Below are positions 1 through 6,944 of a stretch of DNA of 20,148 bases, in pieces. This DNA is from Thermocaproicibacter sp036260805 (lineage in GTDB: Bacteria; Bacillota; Clostridia; Oscillospirales; Acutalibacteraceae). The translations under genes and the position numbers were made by a program. Each line of letters opens with the position of its first letter. Positions within the stretch are counted from its first letter, which is position 1. Under the pieces are notes generated by a model. It was not told where the DNA came from, ran no database searches, and saw only the letters and a list, made by a program, of their open reading frames with translations. The stretch is taken from assembly GCA_036260805.1 (NCBI GenBank), contig DATALZ010000069.1:1-20148 (forward strand). Reading direction: 5' to 3'.

Positions 1-57
1 GCTCCAGTCGATTGTGCCTTGAAATTTGCTGACGTCAATGCCTTTCAGTTGTCCCAT
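1..57 (-). CDS. 5' end of a second, reversed GH25 lysin copy (runs off the window)
   Basis: The left repeat arm read on the minus strand starts an ATG at 57 and encodes the same first 19 residues as the lysin at 465, with the same ribosome binding site. The rest lies outside the window, so it cannot be told whether this is a full second lysin gene, a stub, or an assembly fold-back. Just upstream on the minus strand (about 108 to 74) is a short reading frame ending NIGSLDIAIY-stop. It resembles the end of the plus-strand tail module (NWGIQYIAIY-stop) without being identical. Confidence 0.45.
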   Translation of the reverse strand, partial: MGQLKGIDVSKFQGTIDWS

Positions 58-90
58 TTTCTGCTCCTTTTCATTAATAGATTGCGATAT
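1..90. repeat. Left arm of a perfect 90-bp inverted repeat
   Basis: Bases 1-90 are the exact reverse complement of 432-521 (paired positions sum to 522). Read on the minus strand, the arm carries the last codons of a tail-fibre gene ending in ..IAIY-stop, an AAGGAG ribosome binding site and the first 19 codons of the GH25 lysin. Identity stops sharply at base 91. The repeat may continue left of the window. Confidence 0.95.
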
Positions 91-94
91 CTAA

Positions 95-448
95 ACTCCC
101 AATGTTGGCGTGAGTGGCGACGTTTACATTTCCGGCTCTAAAACCTACAGCGATGGCTACCATCCGAGCGCCGACACTGTGGGCGGATTGCACATCTTGA
201 AAGGTTCGGCTTCCGGTACGGCGGCTACGCAGACGGCTTATGGCTCAATCTATTATTCAGCAGATATCAACATCAGTTTCGGCACAACGCTTCCATCGAT
301 ACCGGTTGTTACGACTGCTTTTAATACAAACGGATTCGGCTACTGCATCGTGAAATCTGTCAGCACAACCGGGTTCACGGTAAAAATCACAAACGCGGTT
401 ACTTCATCAGGAGTGAACTGGGGAATTCAATATATCGCAATCTATTAA
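95..448 (+). CDS. Phage tail-fibre/receptor-binding protein, C-terminal module (5' truncated)
   Basis: The frame is open from just after a stop at 92-94 to the stop at 446-448, about 117 codons. The only early start is a GTG at 110 with no ribosome binding site, so this looks like the C-terminal part of a longer gene cut off by a rearrangement at about 91-108. It is rich in Gly, Ser, Thr and aromatic residues with alternating beta-like strands. It ends in a segment (VTTAFNTNGFGY, then TGFTVKITN, then NWGIQYIAIY) typical of the terminal beta-sandwich of clostridial and lactococcal phage tail fibres. It sits directly before the lysin, the usual place for such genes. Function is inferred from composition and position; no catalytic motif is visible. 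Confidence 0.6.
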   Translation, partial: TPNVGVSGDVYISGSKTYSDGYHPSADTVGGLHILKGSASGTAATQTAYGSIYYSADINISFGTTLPSIPVVTTAFNTNGFGYCIVKSVSTTGFTVKITNAVTSSGVNWGIQYIAIY

Positions 449-521
449 TGAAAAGGAGCAGAAAATGGGACAACTGAAAGGCATTGACGTCAGCAAATTT
501 CAAGGCACAATCGACTGGAGC
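432..521. repeat. Right arm of the perfect 90-bp inverted repeat
   Basis: This is the partner of bases 1-90. The arm spans the tail-fibre stop codon (446-448), the lysin ribosome binding site and the lysin start codon at 465. It therefore overlaps two real genes, unlike the short intergenic sites of many inversion systems. Confidence 0.95.
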
Positions 522-1349
522 AAGGTAAGCGGTATCGACTTCGTCCTTGTTCGGGCCGGGTACGGGAACGACATTTCGCAGAAAGACCCGATGTTCGATA
601 CCAATGTGAAAGGAGCGCTTTCCCGTGGACTTGCGGTGGGCGCGTATTGGTTCAGTTACGCCGTGTCGGTACTGGACGCTGCAAAGGAAGCAGCGGTTTT
701 CAGCCAAATTCTCGCGCCGTACAAGGGTAAACTCACTTTCCCCGTCGCGTTCGACTATGAATACGACAGCATCGCCTACGCACAAAAACAGGGCATCAAT
801 CCGAGCAACAACCTCATTGATGGCATTGCACACACATTTCTGGATGCTATGAAAAAGGAAGGGTGGTTTGTAAATCTCTACACCAACTGTGACTTTATCC
901 GGTCAGGGAAATTTAGCGCTGCCACCACAAAGGCTTACGATGTCTGGCTGGCGGACTACTCCGGCGGCCCTGATTTTCCGTGCGGTATTCAGCAAACCCA
1001 AAGTGGGGGTATAGTTTCGGGTATCATCGGGGCCGTTGATATGGACATGGCATTCAAGGATTATCCAACGATCATTCGCGCTGGTGGGTACAATGGCTTT
1101 CCGAAGCCAACGTTCCAATGCGACACCACGACCGACATTACTCTTACACAGGGACAGGCCTACCAGCTCAAAGTGACTGCTCCGCAGGTCCCGACGGCTG
1201 TGATCGGTACGCAGGGAGTCGCTGCATTGCTGCCCCGATACCGCAGTGGAAATGACAGTTTTTTCTATCTAGTTGGGTTCGGCAAATCAGGCTCTGCCGC
1301 CGGAATCTATGTCAACGGCGTGAAGCAATTTGTAGTTCGTATAAAGTGA
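465..1349 (+). CDS. Phage endolysin, GH25 lysozyme (N-acetylmuramidase)
   Basis: The product is a 294-residue glycoside hydrolase family 25 muramidase that would cut the MurNAc-GlcNAc bond of peptidoglycan at the end of the lytic cycle. The N-terminal signature GIDVSKFQGTIDW carries Asp8. The catalytic acidic pair is in FDYEYD (about Asp97/Glu99), and the late motif AVDMDMAF closes the barrel near residue 190. Residues from about 210 to 294 form a separate Thr/Gly-rich domain I do not recognise, probably cell-wall binding. There is no signal peptide, consistent with release through the adjacent holin. The start at 465 has AAGGAG nine bases upstream. The first 57 bases are duplicated in inverted orientation at the window start. 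Confidence 0.92.
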   Translation: MGQLKGIDVSKFQGTIDWSKVSGIDFVLVRAGYGNDISQKDPMFDTNVKGALSRGLAVGAYWFSYAVSVLDAAKEAAVFSQILAPYKGKLTFPVAFDYEYDSIAYAQKQGINPSNNLIDGIAHTFLDAMKKEGWFVNLYTNCDFIRSGKFSAATTKAYDVWLADYSGGPDFPCGIQQTQSGGIVSGIIGAVDMDMAFKDYPTIIRAGGYNGFPKPTFQCDTTTDITLTQGQAYQLKVTAPQVPTAVIGTQGVAALLPRYRSGNDSFFYLVGFGKSGSAAGIYVNGVKQFVVRIK

Positions 1350-1368
1350 GAAATTGGAGGAAAAACAA

Positions 1369-1866
1369 ATGGATAAATTAAAAGCAACCTTTATCGCGGT
1401 GTTTACCGCGCTTTCCGCGTGGCTGGGAATTTTGGCTATTCCGATGATGCTGCTGGTTTTGGTAAACATTGCGGATTACGGCACCGGCCTTGCTGCAGCA
1501 AAGTACCGGAACCAAAAAATTAGCTCTTACCGGGGATTTCAGGGAATTGCCAAAAAGGTGTGCATGTGGTTGCTGGTCGGAGTTGGGGCAATTATCGACT
1601 GTCTGATTACATATGCGGCACAACAGGCTGGCATTACTTTATCGTTCGGTTACGCTGTGGCGTCGCTGGTAGCCGTATGGCTGATCTGCAATGAGATTAT
1701 CAGCATTTTGGAAAACATCAGCGACATTGGAGTCGCTCTTCCTCCTTTTCTGCTCAAACTTGTTGGCAGTCTGAAATCCCAGGTGGAGAGCAAGGCAGGA
1801 GATGAACTGCCAAAGGCGGGTGAGGATGGAGCATTGGACGATAGTACGGAGTTGCCGTCAAAATAG
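1369..1866 (+). CDS. Phage holin (toxin secretion/phage lysis holin family)
   Basis: The 165-residue small membrane protein resembles the phage_holin_4 / toxin secretion-phage lysis family. It would form membrane lesions that let the lysin reach the wall. Hydrophobic segments lie at about residues 10-35, 60-85 and 90-112. The loop between the first two carries the basic family-like stretch AAKYRNQKISSYRG. The tail (about 130-165) is hydrophilic and acidic. I chose ATG at 1369 over the in-frame TTG at 1354 because TTGGAGG lies eight bases upstream of the ATG and would overlap the TTG. It follows the lysin by 19 bases and is followed by a terminator, so the two form a lysis cassette. Confidence 0.88.
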   Translation: MDKLKATFIAVFTALSAWLGILAIPMMLLVLVNIADYGTGLAAAKYRNQKISSYRGFQGIAKKVCMWLLVGVGAIIDCLITYAAQQAGITLSFGYAVASLVAVWLICNEIISILENISDIGVALPPFLLKLVGSLKSQVESKAGDELPKAGEDGALDDSTELPSK

Positions 1867-1884
1867 TAAAAATATAAACTAGCC

Positions 1885-1919
1885 AATGGGGCGGTCCTTC
1901 GGGACTGCTCCATTTTTTG
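1885..1919 (+). terminator. Rho-independent terminator after the holin
   Basis: TGG(G)GC.GTCC and GGAC.GCTCCA pair around a TTCG tetraloop and are followed by six T. It closes the late lysis transcript and separates it from the recombinase cassette. Confidence 0.9.
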
Positions 1920-1935
1920 TTTTTGGGGGAACAAT

Positions 1936-2340
1936 ATGACAAATGAAGAAAAAAGCGCGGTGCGCCAGCTTCGCCTTGCGGGTATAAATTACACACAGAT
2001 CGCCGAAAAGCTCGGTTTACCGGAAGGTACTGTCAAAAGCTTTTGCAGCCGTAATCAGCTCCGATCAGCGGATATTGGAAAGACGGATTCCGTCAGCCAA
2101 TCTTGCAAGCAATGCGGAAAATCCTTACATTATATATTAAAGAAAAAGCCGAAACAGTTTTGCTCGGATCAGTGCCGCCTGAAATGGTGGAATGAACATC
2201 GTGGGGAAGTGAATAAAAAGGGTGCCGCAAAACAGGTTTGCCTCGCCTGTGGCAGAGAATTTCAGACCTACAGTGTTGACAGAAAGTACTGCTGCCACGC
2301 CTGCTATATTTCCGATCGTTTCGGGAAAGCGGGGACATAA
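1936..2340 (+). CDS. HTH (sigma-70 region 4-like) protein with two zinc ribbons
   Basis: The product has 134 residues. Residues 1-45 are a helix-turn-helix of the sigma-70 region 4/HTH_23 type (QIAEKLGLPEGTVKSFC). Two cysteine clusters follow: CKQCG...FCSDQC (about 54-78) and CLACG...YCCHAC (about 102-124), each able to bind one zinc. The protein probably binds DNA. Similar short genes occur next to paired serine recombinases in clostridial mobile elements, so a regulator or accessory factor for excision is a reasonable inference. The start has GGGGGA seven bases upstream. The stop is two bases from the next start, indicating co-translation. Confidence 0.75.
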   Translation: MTNEEKSAVRQLRLAGINYTQIAEKLGLPEGTVKSFCSRNQLRSADIGKTDSVSQSCKQCGKSLHYILKKKPKQFCSDQCRLKWWNEHRGEVNKKGAAKQVCLACGREFQTYSVDRKYCCHACYISDRFGKAGT

Positions 2341-2342
2341 AC

Positions 2343-2513
2343 ATGACAAATGAGCAGTTTCATCGGGAAAAGCGGTATTTCTTAGCCTTGTCCATTGCAA
2401 AATCAATGCTTTCGCAGGGCGTTATTGATGAATCTGATTTTCGGGCGATTGATACAAAACTTATGGAAAAATTCCATCCGGTCCGAGAAGGTTTACGTTC
2501 GAAAACAACTTGA
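2343..2513 (+). CDS. SHOCT-like small protein of the recombinase cassette
   Basis: This 56-residue protein begins MTNEQFHREKRYF and contains a SHOCT-like helical hairpin (AKSMLSQGVIDESDFRAID). SHOCT domains are short oligomerisation modules. Proteins of this size with the same opening are common directly before serine recombinase genes in clostridial prophages and conjugative elements. It starts two bases after the HTH gene and ends 49 bases before the first recombinase. Its role is unknown; the position suggests it helps or controls the recombinases. Confidence 0.7.
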   Translation: MTNEQFHREKRYFLALSIAKSMLSQGVIDESDFRAIDTKLMEKFHPVREGLRSKTT

Positions 2514-2562
2514 TACAATCGCAATTCAGAGGTAATATACAACCTGCGAAGGGGGAAATCAT

Positions 2563-3876
2563 ATGGAACGAATCGTAACAAAAATAAATCCTGCAGGCGT
2601 TGTTTTGCCGAAAAAGATGCGGGTCGCGGCTTATGCGAGGGTATCGAGCGGAAAAGATGCCATGCTCCACTCTCTTTCAGCGCAGGTTAGTTATTACAGC
2701 GATTATATTCAAAAGCACTCTGGCTGGGAATATGTCGGCGTTTATGCCGATGAGGCGTTAACCGGAACAAAAGAAGGCCGGGTTGAATTTCAGCGGCTCT
2801 TGGCGGACTGCCGGGATGGCAAGGTGGAGATGGTCCTTACAAAATCCATCTCCCGATTTGCAAGAAATACGCTGACCTTACTGGAAGCGGTGCGGGAACT
2901 GAAAGGCCTTGGAATTGATGTTTATTTCGAAAAAGAGAACCTGCATTCAATAAGCGGGGATGGGGAGCTGATGCTTTCTATCCTCGCTTCTTTTGCGCAG
3001 GAAGAAAGCCGCTCCGTCAGTGAAAACTGCAAATGGCGGATACGCAAGCGTTTTCAGGCCGGTGAACCCGCTAACTGGCGTTTTTTGTTTGGGTATCGCA
3101 TATATAAAGGAAATGTTGAAATTGACTCCCAACAGGCTGAAATTGTACGGATGGTTTTTCGAGATTATCTGGCTGGAAAAGGCATGGACAAAATTGCAAA
3201 AAAGCTCTCCAGTATGGGCATACCGAGATTATACGGCGGTGAATGGAATGCCAGCCGGGTGATGGAAATTCTAAAAAATGAGAAGTATACAGGAAATGCC
3301 TTGCTGCAAAAGGCGTTTGTCGCTGACCATCTTACAAAAAAAGAAGTCCGCAATTGTGGCGAACTTCCCATGTTTTACGCGAAAGGAACTCATAAATCCA
3401 TAATTGATTTGGAAACTTTCGAGAGAGTACAGGCGCTCATTGAAACAAAGCGCCGAAAAAGCAATATTTCTAAGGAAACACCGGCGCGGTATCCGCTAAC
3501 CGGAAAAATCGTTTGTATGAACTGCGGAAATACATATCGCCGTAAAATTTGCAGAACGCAGGTAAATTGGCAATGTAACACCTACCTTCGCTCAGGGAGA
3601 AATGCCTGTGCCGCAAAGCAGATTCCCGAGGAAACACTTTCAAATATAATTGTAGAGGTTTTAGGCTTGCAGAGGTTTGACGAAGAGGCTTTCTGCCAGC
3701 AAATTTCTCGGATTCAGGTTCCGGGGCCGAATCAGCTCGTATTTCTTTTCAATGACGGCCATACTGAATCCCGTATTTGGAATGACCGTTCCCGCAGTGA
3801 AAGCTGGGATGCAGAAGCCAGAAAGCAGGCCAGTGAGCGTCAAAAAGAATATGCCCGAAGGGAGAAAACAATATGA
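2563..3876 (+). CDS. Large serine recombinase 1 (site-specific)
   Basis: The product has 437 residues. The N-terminal resolvase-type catalytic domain (about 18-165) has the nucleophile Ser28 in YARVSS and the conserved LTKSISRFARNT and FAQEESRS motifs. A recombinase domain (about 170-285) follows, then a zinc ribbon (CMNCGNTYRR...WQCNTY...NAC, about 318-350). The protein is short for the family: the long coiled coil after the zinc ribbon is missing, leaving a charged tail of about 70 residues. The start is supported by AGGGGGAAA upstream. Its last codons overlap the next gene by four bases (ATGA). It likely integrates, excises or inverts DNA of this element together with its partner. Confidence 0.9.
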   Translation: MERIVTKINPAGVVLPKKMRVAAYARVSSGKDAMLHSLSAQVSYYSDYIQKHSGWEYVGVYADEALTGTKEGRVEFQRLLADCRDGKVEMVLTKSISRFARNTLTLLEAVRELKGLGIDVYFEKENLHSISGDGELMLSILASFAQEESRSVSENCKWRIRKRFQAGEPANWRFLFGYRIYKGNVEIDSQQAEIVRMVFRDYLAGKGMDKIAKKLSSMGIPRLYGGEWNASRVMEILKNEKYTGNALLQKAFVADHLTKKEVRNCGELPMFYAKGTHKSIIDLETFERVQALIETKRRKSNISKETPARYPLTGKIVCMNCGNTYRRKICRTQVNWQCNTYLRSGRNACAAKQIPEETLSNIIVEVLGLQRFDEEAFCQQISRIQVPGPNQLVFLFNDGHTESRIWNDRSRSESWDAEARKQASERQKEYARREKTI

Positions 3877-5468
3877 ATCCGGCGAGATCGGTTACTGTAA
3901 TCCCATCGACCATACGAATGTACAGCTCGAATTCTGTAGCAACAGCTGCGCAAAAACGTGTGGCCGCCTATGCCCGGGTATCGACCGATAACGCGGAGCA
4001 GCTTACCAGTTATGAAGCGCAGGTTGATTATTACACTCGGCACATTCAAGAAAACGACGAATGGGAGTTCGTTAATGTTTACACCGACGAAGGCATTTCC
4101 GGCACCAGTACAAAGAACCGGGATGGCTTCAAACACATGATTTCCGATGCGCTCAGCGGGAAAATAGACCTTATCCTCACAAAATCGATTTCCCGGTTTG
4201 CCCGGAATACCGTCGATACGCTGACCACGGTCCGGCAACTAAAAGAAAAAGGTGTGGAAGTATATTTCGAAAAGGAAAATATACATACGCTGGACAGCAA
4301 GGGTGAGCTGTTTATAACGATTATGAGTTCTTTGGCGCAAGAAGAAAGTAGGAGCTTATCAGAAAATGTTACTTGGGGTCAGAGAAAACGTTTTGCCGAT
4401 GGAAAAGTCTCCATGCCATACAAGCAGTTTCTCGGTTATGAGCGTGGTGAGGACGGTAGTCCACAAATCGTTGAAAAAGAAGCCGCTGTTGTACGTTCGA
4501 TCTATCAGATGTTTCTTGACGGCAAATCGCCGTCGGCAATTGCCAGATATCTCACGGCGGAGAATATTCCAACACCGGGCGGCAAAAGGAACTGGCAGTC
4601 TAGCGTAGTTCAGAGCATCCTCACAAATGAAAAGTACAAAGGAGACGCTATTCTGCAAAAAGGCTTCACAGTTGATTTTTTGACCAAGAAGCGAAAAGTT
4701 AATGAGGGTGAGGTCCCGCAATATTATGTAACCAACAGCAATCCTGCGATTGTATCAAGAGAGGTATTTGACCTCGTACAGTCCGAACTGGAAAAACGAA
4801 AAGGAATGCGGTATACCAGCAGCTCAAGCTGCTTTTCCAGCCGAATCATCTGCGGCGACTGTGGCGGGGTATATGGCAGCAAGGTATGGCACAGCACATC
4901 AAAATACCGGCGCATTATCTGGCAGTGCAATTCGAAGTTCAAGAACGGAATGAAGTGTACCACGCCCCATTTTTATGAAGACGAGTTGAAAGCCCTTTTT
5001 GTAGATGCTTTTAATAACCTGATAGCAGAACGAGACAGCATTTTCGCCGCATATGAAGACATCATTGCCGATTTGACCGATAACACGGCTCTCGAAAAAG
5101 AAGCACAGGCCATTCAGGGCGAATGTGATGTGGTGATAGAACTGATGCGACAGGCCGTAAATGAAAATGCGCAGTCTGCGCTGGACCAAGCAGATTATCA
5201 GCTACGATATGATTCGTTGGTTGAGCGATATGAAAACACCAAGCGATATCTCAAAGAGACCAATACTCAGATTGCCAACCGGCGCACAAAACGTGAAAAT
5301 ATTGAGGCGTTTATGCAGACGCTTCAAGCACAGAAAAATCTGCTGACAGAGTTTGATGAAAACTTATGGAATGCGACCGTGGATTGCCTGATTGTACGTT
5401 CTGCCACAGAATTCATTTTCAGGTTCAAAGGTACGGAGCTGTTATGGAAAAATGATAGAAAATGTTGA
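3873..5468 (+). CDS. Large serine recombinase 2 (site-specific)
   Basis: The product is a 531-residue paralogue of the upstream recombinase with complete family architecture. The catalytic domain (about 27-175) has Ser37 in YARVSTD, LTKSISRFARNT and LAQEESRSLSEN. The recombinase domain spans about 180-300. The zinc ribbon is CGDCGGVYG...WQCNSKFKNGMKC. A coiled coil runs from about 400 to 490, ending with the usual beta strand (FIFRFKGTELLW). Translation is coupled to recombinase 1 by an ATGA overlap. Position at the prophage edge next to the host copper genes fits an integrase/excisionase. Whether it acts alone or needs recombinase 1 cannot be read from the sequence. Confidence 0.92.
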   Translation: MNPARSVTVIPSTIRMYSSNSVATAAQKRVAAYARVSTDNAEQLTSYEAQVDYYTRHIQENDEWEFVNVYTDEGISGTSTKNRDGFKHMISDALSGKIDLILTKSISRFARNTVDTLTTVRQLKEKGVEVYFEKENIHTLDSKGELFITIMSSLAQEESRSLSENVTWGQRKRFADGKVSMPYKQFLGYERGEDGSPQIVEKEAAVVRSIYQMFLDGKSPSAIARYLTAENIPTPGGKRNWQSSVVQSILTNEKYKGDAILQKGFTVDFLTKKRKVNEGEVPQYYVTNSNPAIVSREVFDLVQSELEKRKGMRYTSSSSCFSSRIICGDCGGVYGSKVWHSTSKYRRIIWQCNSKFKNGMKCTTPHFYEDELKALFVDAFNNLIAERDSIFAAYEDIIADLTDNTALEKEAQAIQGECDVVIELMRQAVNENAQSALDQADYQLRYDSLVERYENTKRYLKETNTQIANRRTKRENIEAFMQTLQAQKNLLTEFDENLWNATVDCLIVRSATEFIFRFKGTELLWKNDRKC

Positions 5469-5469
5469 A

Positions 5470-5493
5470 GTATTGGTCCATGATACCCAATAC
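5470..5493. other. Dyad just after recombinase 2, possible attachment-site candidate
   Basis: GTATTGG, ten bases, then CCAATAC forms a perfect 7-bp dyad starting one base after the recombinase stop codon. Serine integrases often sit right beside their attachment site, and such sites are imperfect dyads of 30-50 bp. The other prophage end is outside the window, so the core cannot be checked. Confidence 0.25.
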
Positions 5494-5503
5494 AGTTTAA
5501 TGG

Positions 5504-5535
5504 CAAAAAGGACCCGGAGATTGAACTTCGGGCCC
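5504..5535 (-). terminator. Terminator for the minus-strand small membrane protein gene
   Basis: On the minus strand GGGCCCG and CGGGTCC pair (one G-T) around a 12-base loop and are followed by five T. It lies 18 bases beyond the stop of the 5553-5855 gene. It may also stop read-through from the recombinases in the other direction, but less well. Confidence 0.65.
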
Positions 5536-5552
5536 AATTTGTTTATTTAAAG

Positions 5553-5855
5553 TTACTTATTGTCCTTCAGATTGTTTTCTTTGGATTCATCAGTAATTCC
5601 TTCCTCTTTATTGCAGTTATGATTGTGTTGCATAAACATCATTGGCATCATGACAACCATCATAATCGGGCAGATAAACGGCAGAACAGGAAGTATAGCG
5701 GATCGAATAGCCGGAAAGTTCGCTCCGAAGACAGAAATAAGAATAATGATAAGCAATGGAGCACCACAGCACAGCGCCATCATCCACATGTGGGATATAC
5801 GACCCTTATGGGAGTTATTGTTTTTATTATCATTATTGTGATTACAGCAATTCAT
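5553..5855 (-). CDS. Small Cys/His/Met-rich membrane protein, probably copper-binding
   Basis: The 100-residue product starts MNCCNHNNDNKNNNSHKG, an Asn/His-rich cytoplasmic or external head with a Cys pair. Two hydrophobic segments follow (about 24-44 and 52-78), the first beginning with LCCG and the second Met-rich (MMVVMMPMMFM). An HNHNC motif and an acidic Lys/Glu/Asn tail close it. It resembles DUF2933-type small membrane proteins found in metal loci, but I cannot confirm the family. The Cys, His and Met content and the neighbouring Csp and CopA genes suggest copper binding at the membrane. I chose the ATG at 5855 because AAAGGAG lies eight bases upstream. The frame stays open further upstream without a ribosome binding site. 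Confidence 0.65.
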   Translation of the reverse strand: MNCCNHNNDNKNNNSHKGRISHMWMMALCCGAPLLIIILISVFGANFPAIRSAILPVLPFICPIMMVVMMPMMFMQHNHNCNKEEGITDESKENNLKDNK

Positions 5856-5924
5856 AAATACAACTCCTTTCAGTTGATGACAGTATTCTATCTTATCGGT
5901 GTGAAGATCGTATGTAGACCCAAT

Positions 5925-5959
5925 TAGAAAAAAATAATCCGTATGGAATTTCCATACGG
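5925..5959 (-). terminator. Terminator after the copper storage protein gene
   Basis: On the minus strand, arms of ten bases (CCGTATGGAA and TTCCATACGG) form a tight hairpin followed by ATTATTTTTTC. It begins 20 bases after the Csp stop codon and separates it from the next minus-strand gene, which must then have its own promoter. Confidence 0.8.
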
Positions 5960-5978
5960 ATTTCATGTCATAAGAAAA

Positions 5979-6326
5979 TCACATACCAGCCATCATTCCA
6001 CACTCGTCAGCGCAACTTTTGCACTCAGCAGCGCATTTTTGACAATGTGTGTCCTTGAACATACTGCATTCCTGAGCACACTCGTTGCAGATCGTTTCGC
6101 ATGGTTTACATAAATCTGTAGCGTGCTTGGTATTCATGGACATAAATGAAGAAGCCTCTTTGCAGATGTAGGCGCATTCATTAAGTGTGGTGATACACTC
6201 CTTACGTGCATTTACATCGGGTTCTTTCAAACAAAGATCCATGCATTCCATGCAGGCCTGTGCACATCTGTTACAAGAGTCTATACAATTTTGATTTTTG
6301 TCGGTTGCCGTACTCACGATTCCCAT
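5979..6326 (-). CDS. csp: Four-helix-bundle copper storage protein (Csp / DUF326 family)
   Basis: The 115-residue protein has 19 cysteines spaced mainly as C-x2-C and C-x3-C along predicted helices (CNRCAQAC, CETICNECAQEC, CQKCAAECKSC). This is the hallmark of Csp proteins, whose four-helix bundles are lined with Cys thiolates that hold many Cu+ ions. There is no signal peptide, so it is the cytosolic (Csp3-like) type and would buffer or store Cu+ inside the cell. The ATG at 6326 is preceded by AGAGGTGAT. An upstream in-frame ATG at 6350 lacks a good site. Family assignment is secure; the metal is inferred from the family and from the neighbouring copper ATPase. Confidence 0.9.
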   Translation of the reverse strand: MGIVSTATDKNQNCIDSCNRCAQACMECMDLCLKEPDVNARKECITTLNECAYICKEASSFMSMNTKHATDLCKPCETICNECAQECSMFKDTHCQKCAAECKSCADECGMMAGM

Positions 6327-6401
6327 TTTAAAATCACCTCTTTTCAACAAGTCCAGGATTCATTATTCCCTTTACTTTCAGAAAGATTCCACGTGGATGC
6401 G

Positions 6402-6884
6402 TCATTGTTTATAACGAAAATTGCTTATTATAAATCCACTTTTGGGAAGGGCAGGCATTCTTCCCAAACTGTAGCTTAAATCCTGAGCCGAAACATCGTA
6501 CTCAATTTGATTTACTAAAAAGATTATGTTGGCTTTCATAGCTTCGATGGTTATCCCTTTCCCTGGACAGCGATGCCCCTTGGCTGGGTCGCCGACACCC
6601 TGAGGTATAAAATCAAACAGTCCGCCTTCCCAATTTTGAAAACGTTCCGGCTGGAATTGATTTGGATGATCCCAAATATGAGAATCATGATCGGTACCGT
6701 AAATATCAAGTAAAACAAGAGTTCCTTTTTTGAAATAACATTCATTCCAGACGAAGTTTTTTCGTACTTTTGCTCCAATGATAGTTGTCTACTCTGCTCT
6801 TTATAAAAAGATAGCCATCCTTAGCCACAGAAAAACTGCCGTCCAGCTTTTTTCTTTTGGATTTTGTCCGTTATAGTAATTCAT
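6402..6884 (-). pseudogene. Broken CYP152-type cytochrome P450 (fatty-acid peroxygenase), middle deleted
   Basis: On the minus strand an ATG at 6884 opens an N-terminal stretch (NPKEKS, then after a frameshift KDGYLFIKSRVDNY) that matches the start of CYP152 enzymes such as BSbeta (LKEGYLFIKNRTERY). At about 6780 it jumps, in another frame, to the C-terminal part: GAKVRKNFVWN, FKKGTLVLLDIYGTDHD, WDHP..F.PERF, the haem-ligand region GDPAKGHRCPGKG with its Cys, QIEYDV and RMPALPKSGF, ending at a stop at 6402-6404. From memory of the family (about 410-420 residues), roughly 250 central codons are missing. The gene cannot make a working enzyme: there are two frame changes and no I-helix or substrate pocket. 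CYP152 enzymes hydroxylate fatty acids with hydrogen peroxide. Recognition is from protein motifs only. Confidence 0.85.
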
Positions 6885-6944
6885 CTGCTTACTAAATAGA
6901 ATTATGCTTTTGATGGCTATTATTGATCCAAAGACTTTTTGAAG

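Noticed and set aside
399..833. Minus-strand frame of 144 codons opposite the lysin
   Set aside because: It is antisense to a clear GH25 gene, has no ribosome binding site and resembles no family; it is a shadow frame.
6551..6778. Minus-strand 75-codon frame with a hydrophobic stretch
   Set aside because: It lies in a different frame over the P450 remnant, whose motifs explain the sequence; the apparent membrane segment is a by-product.
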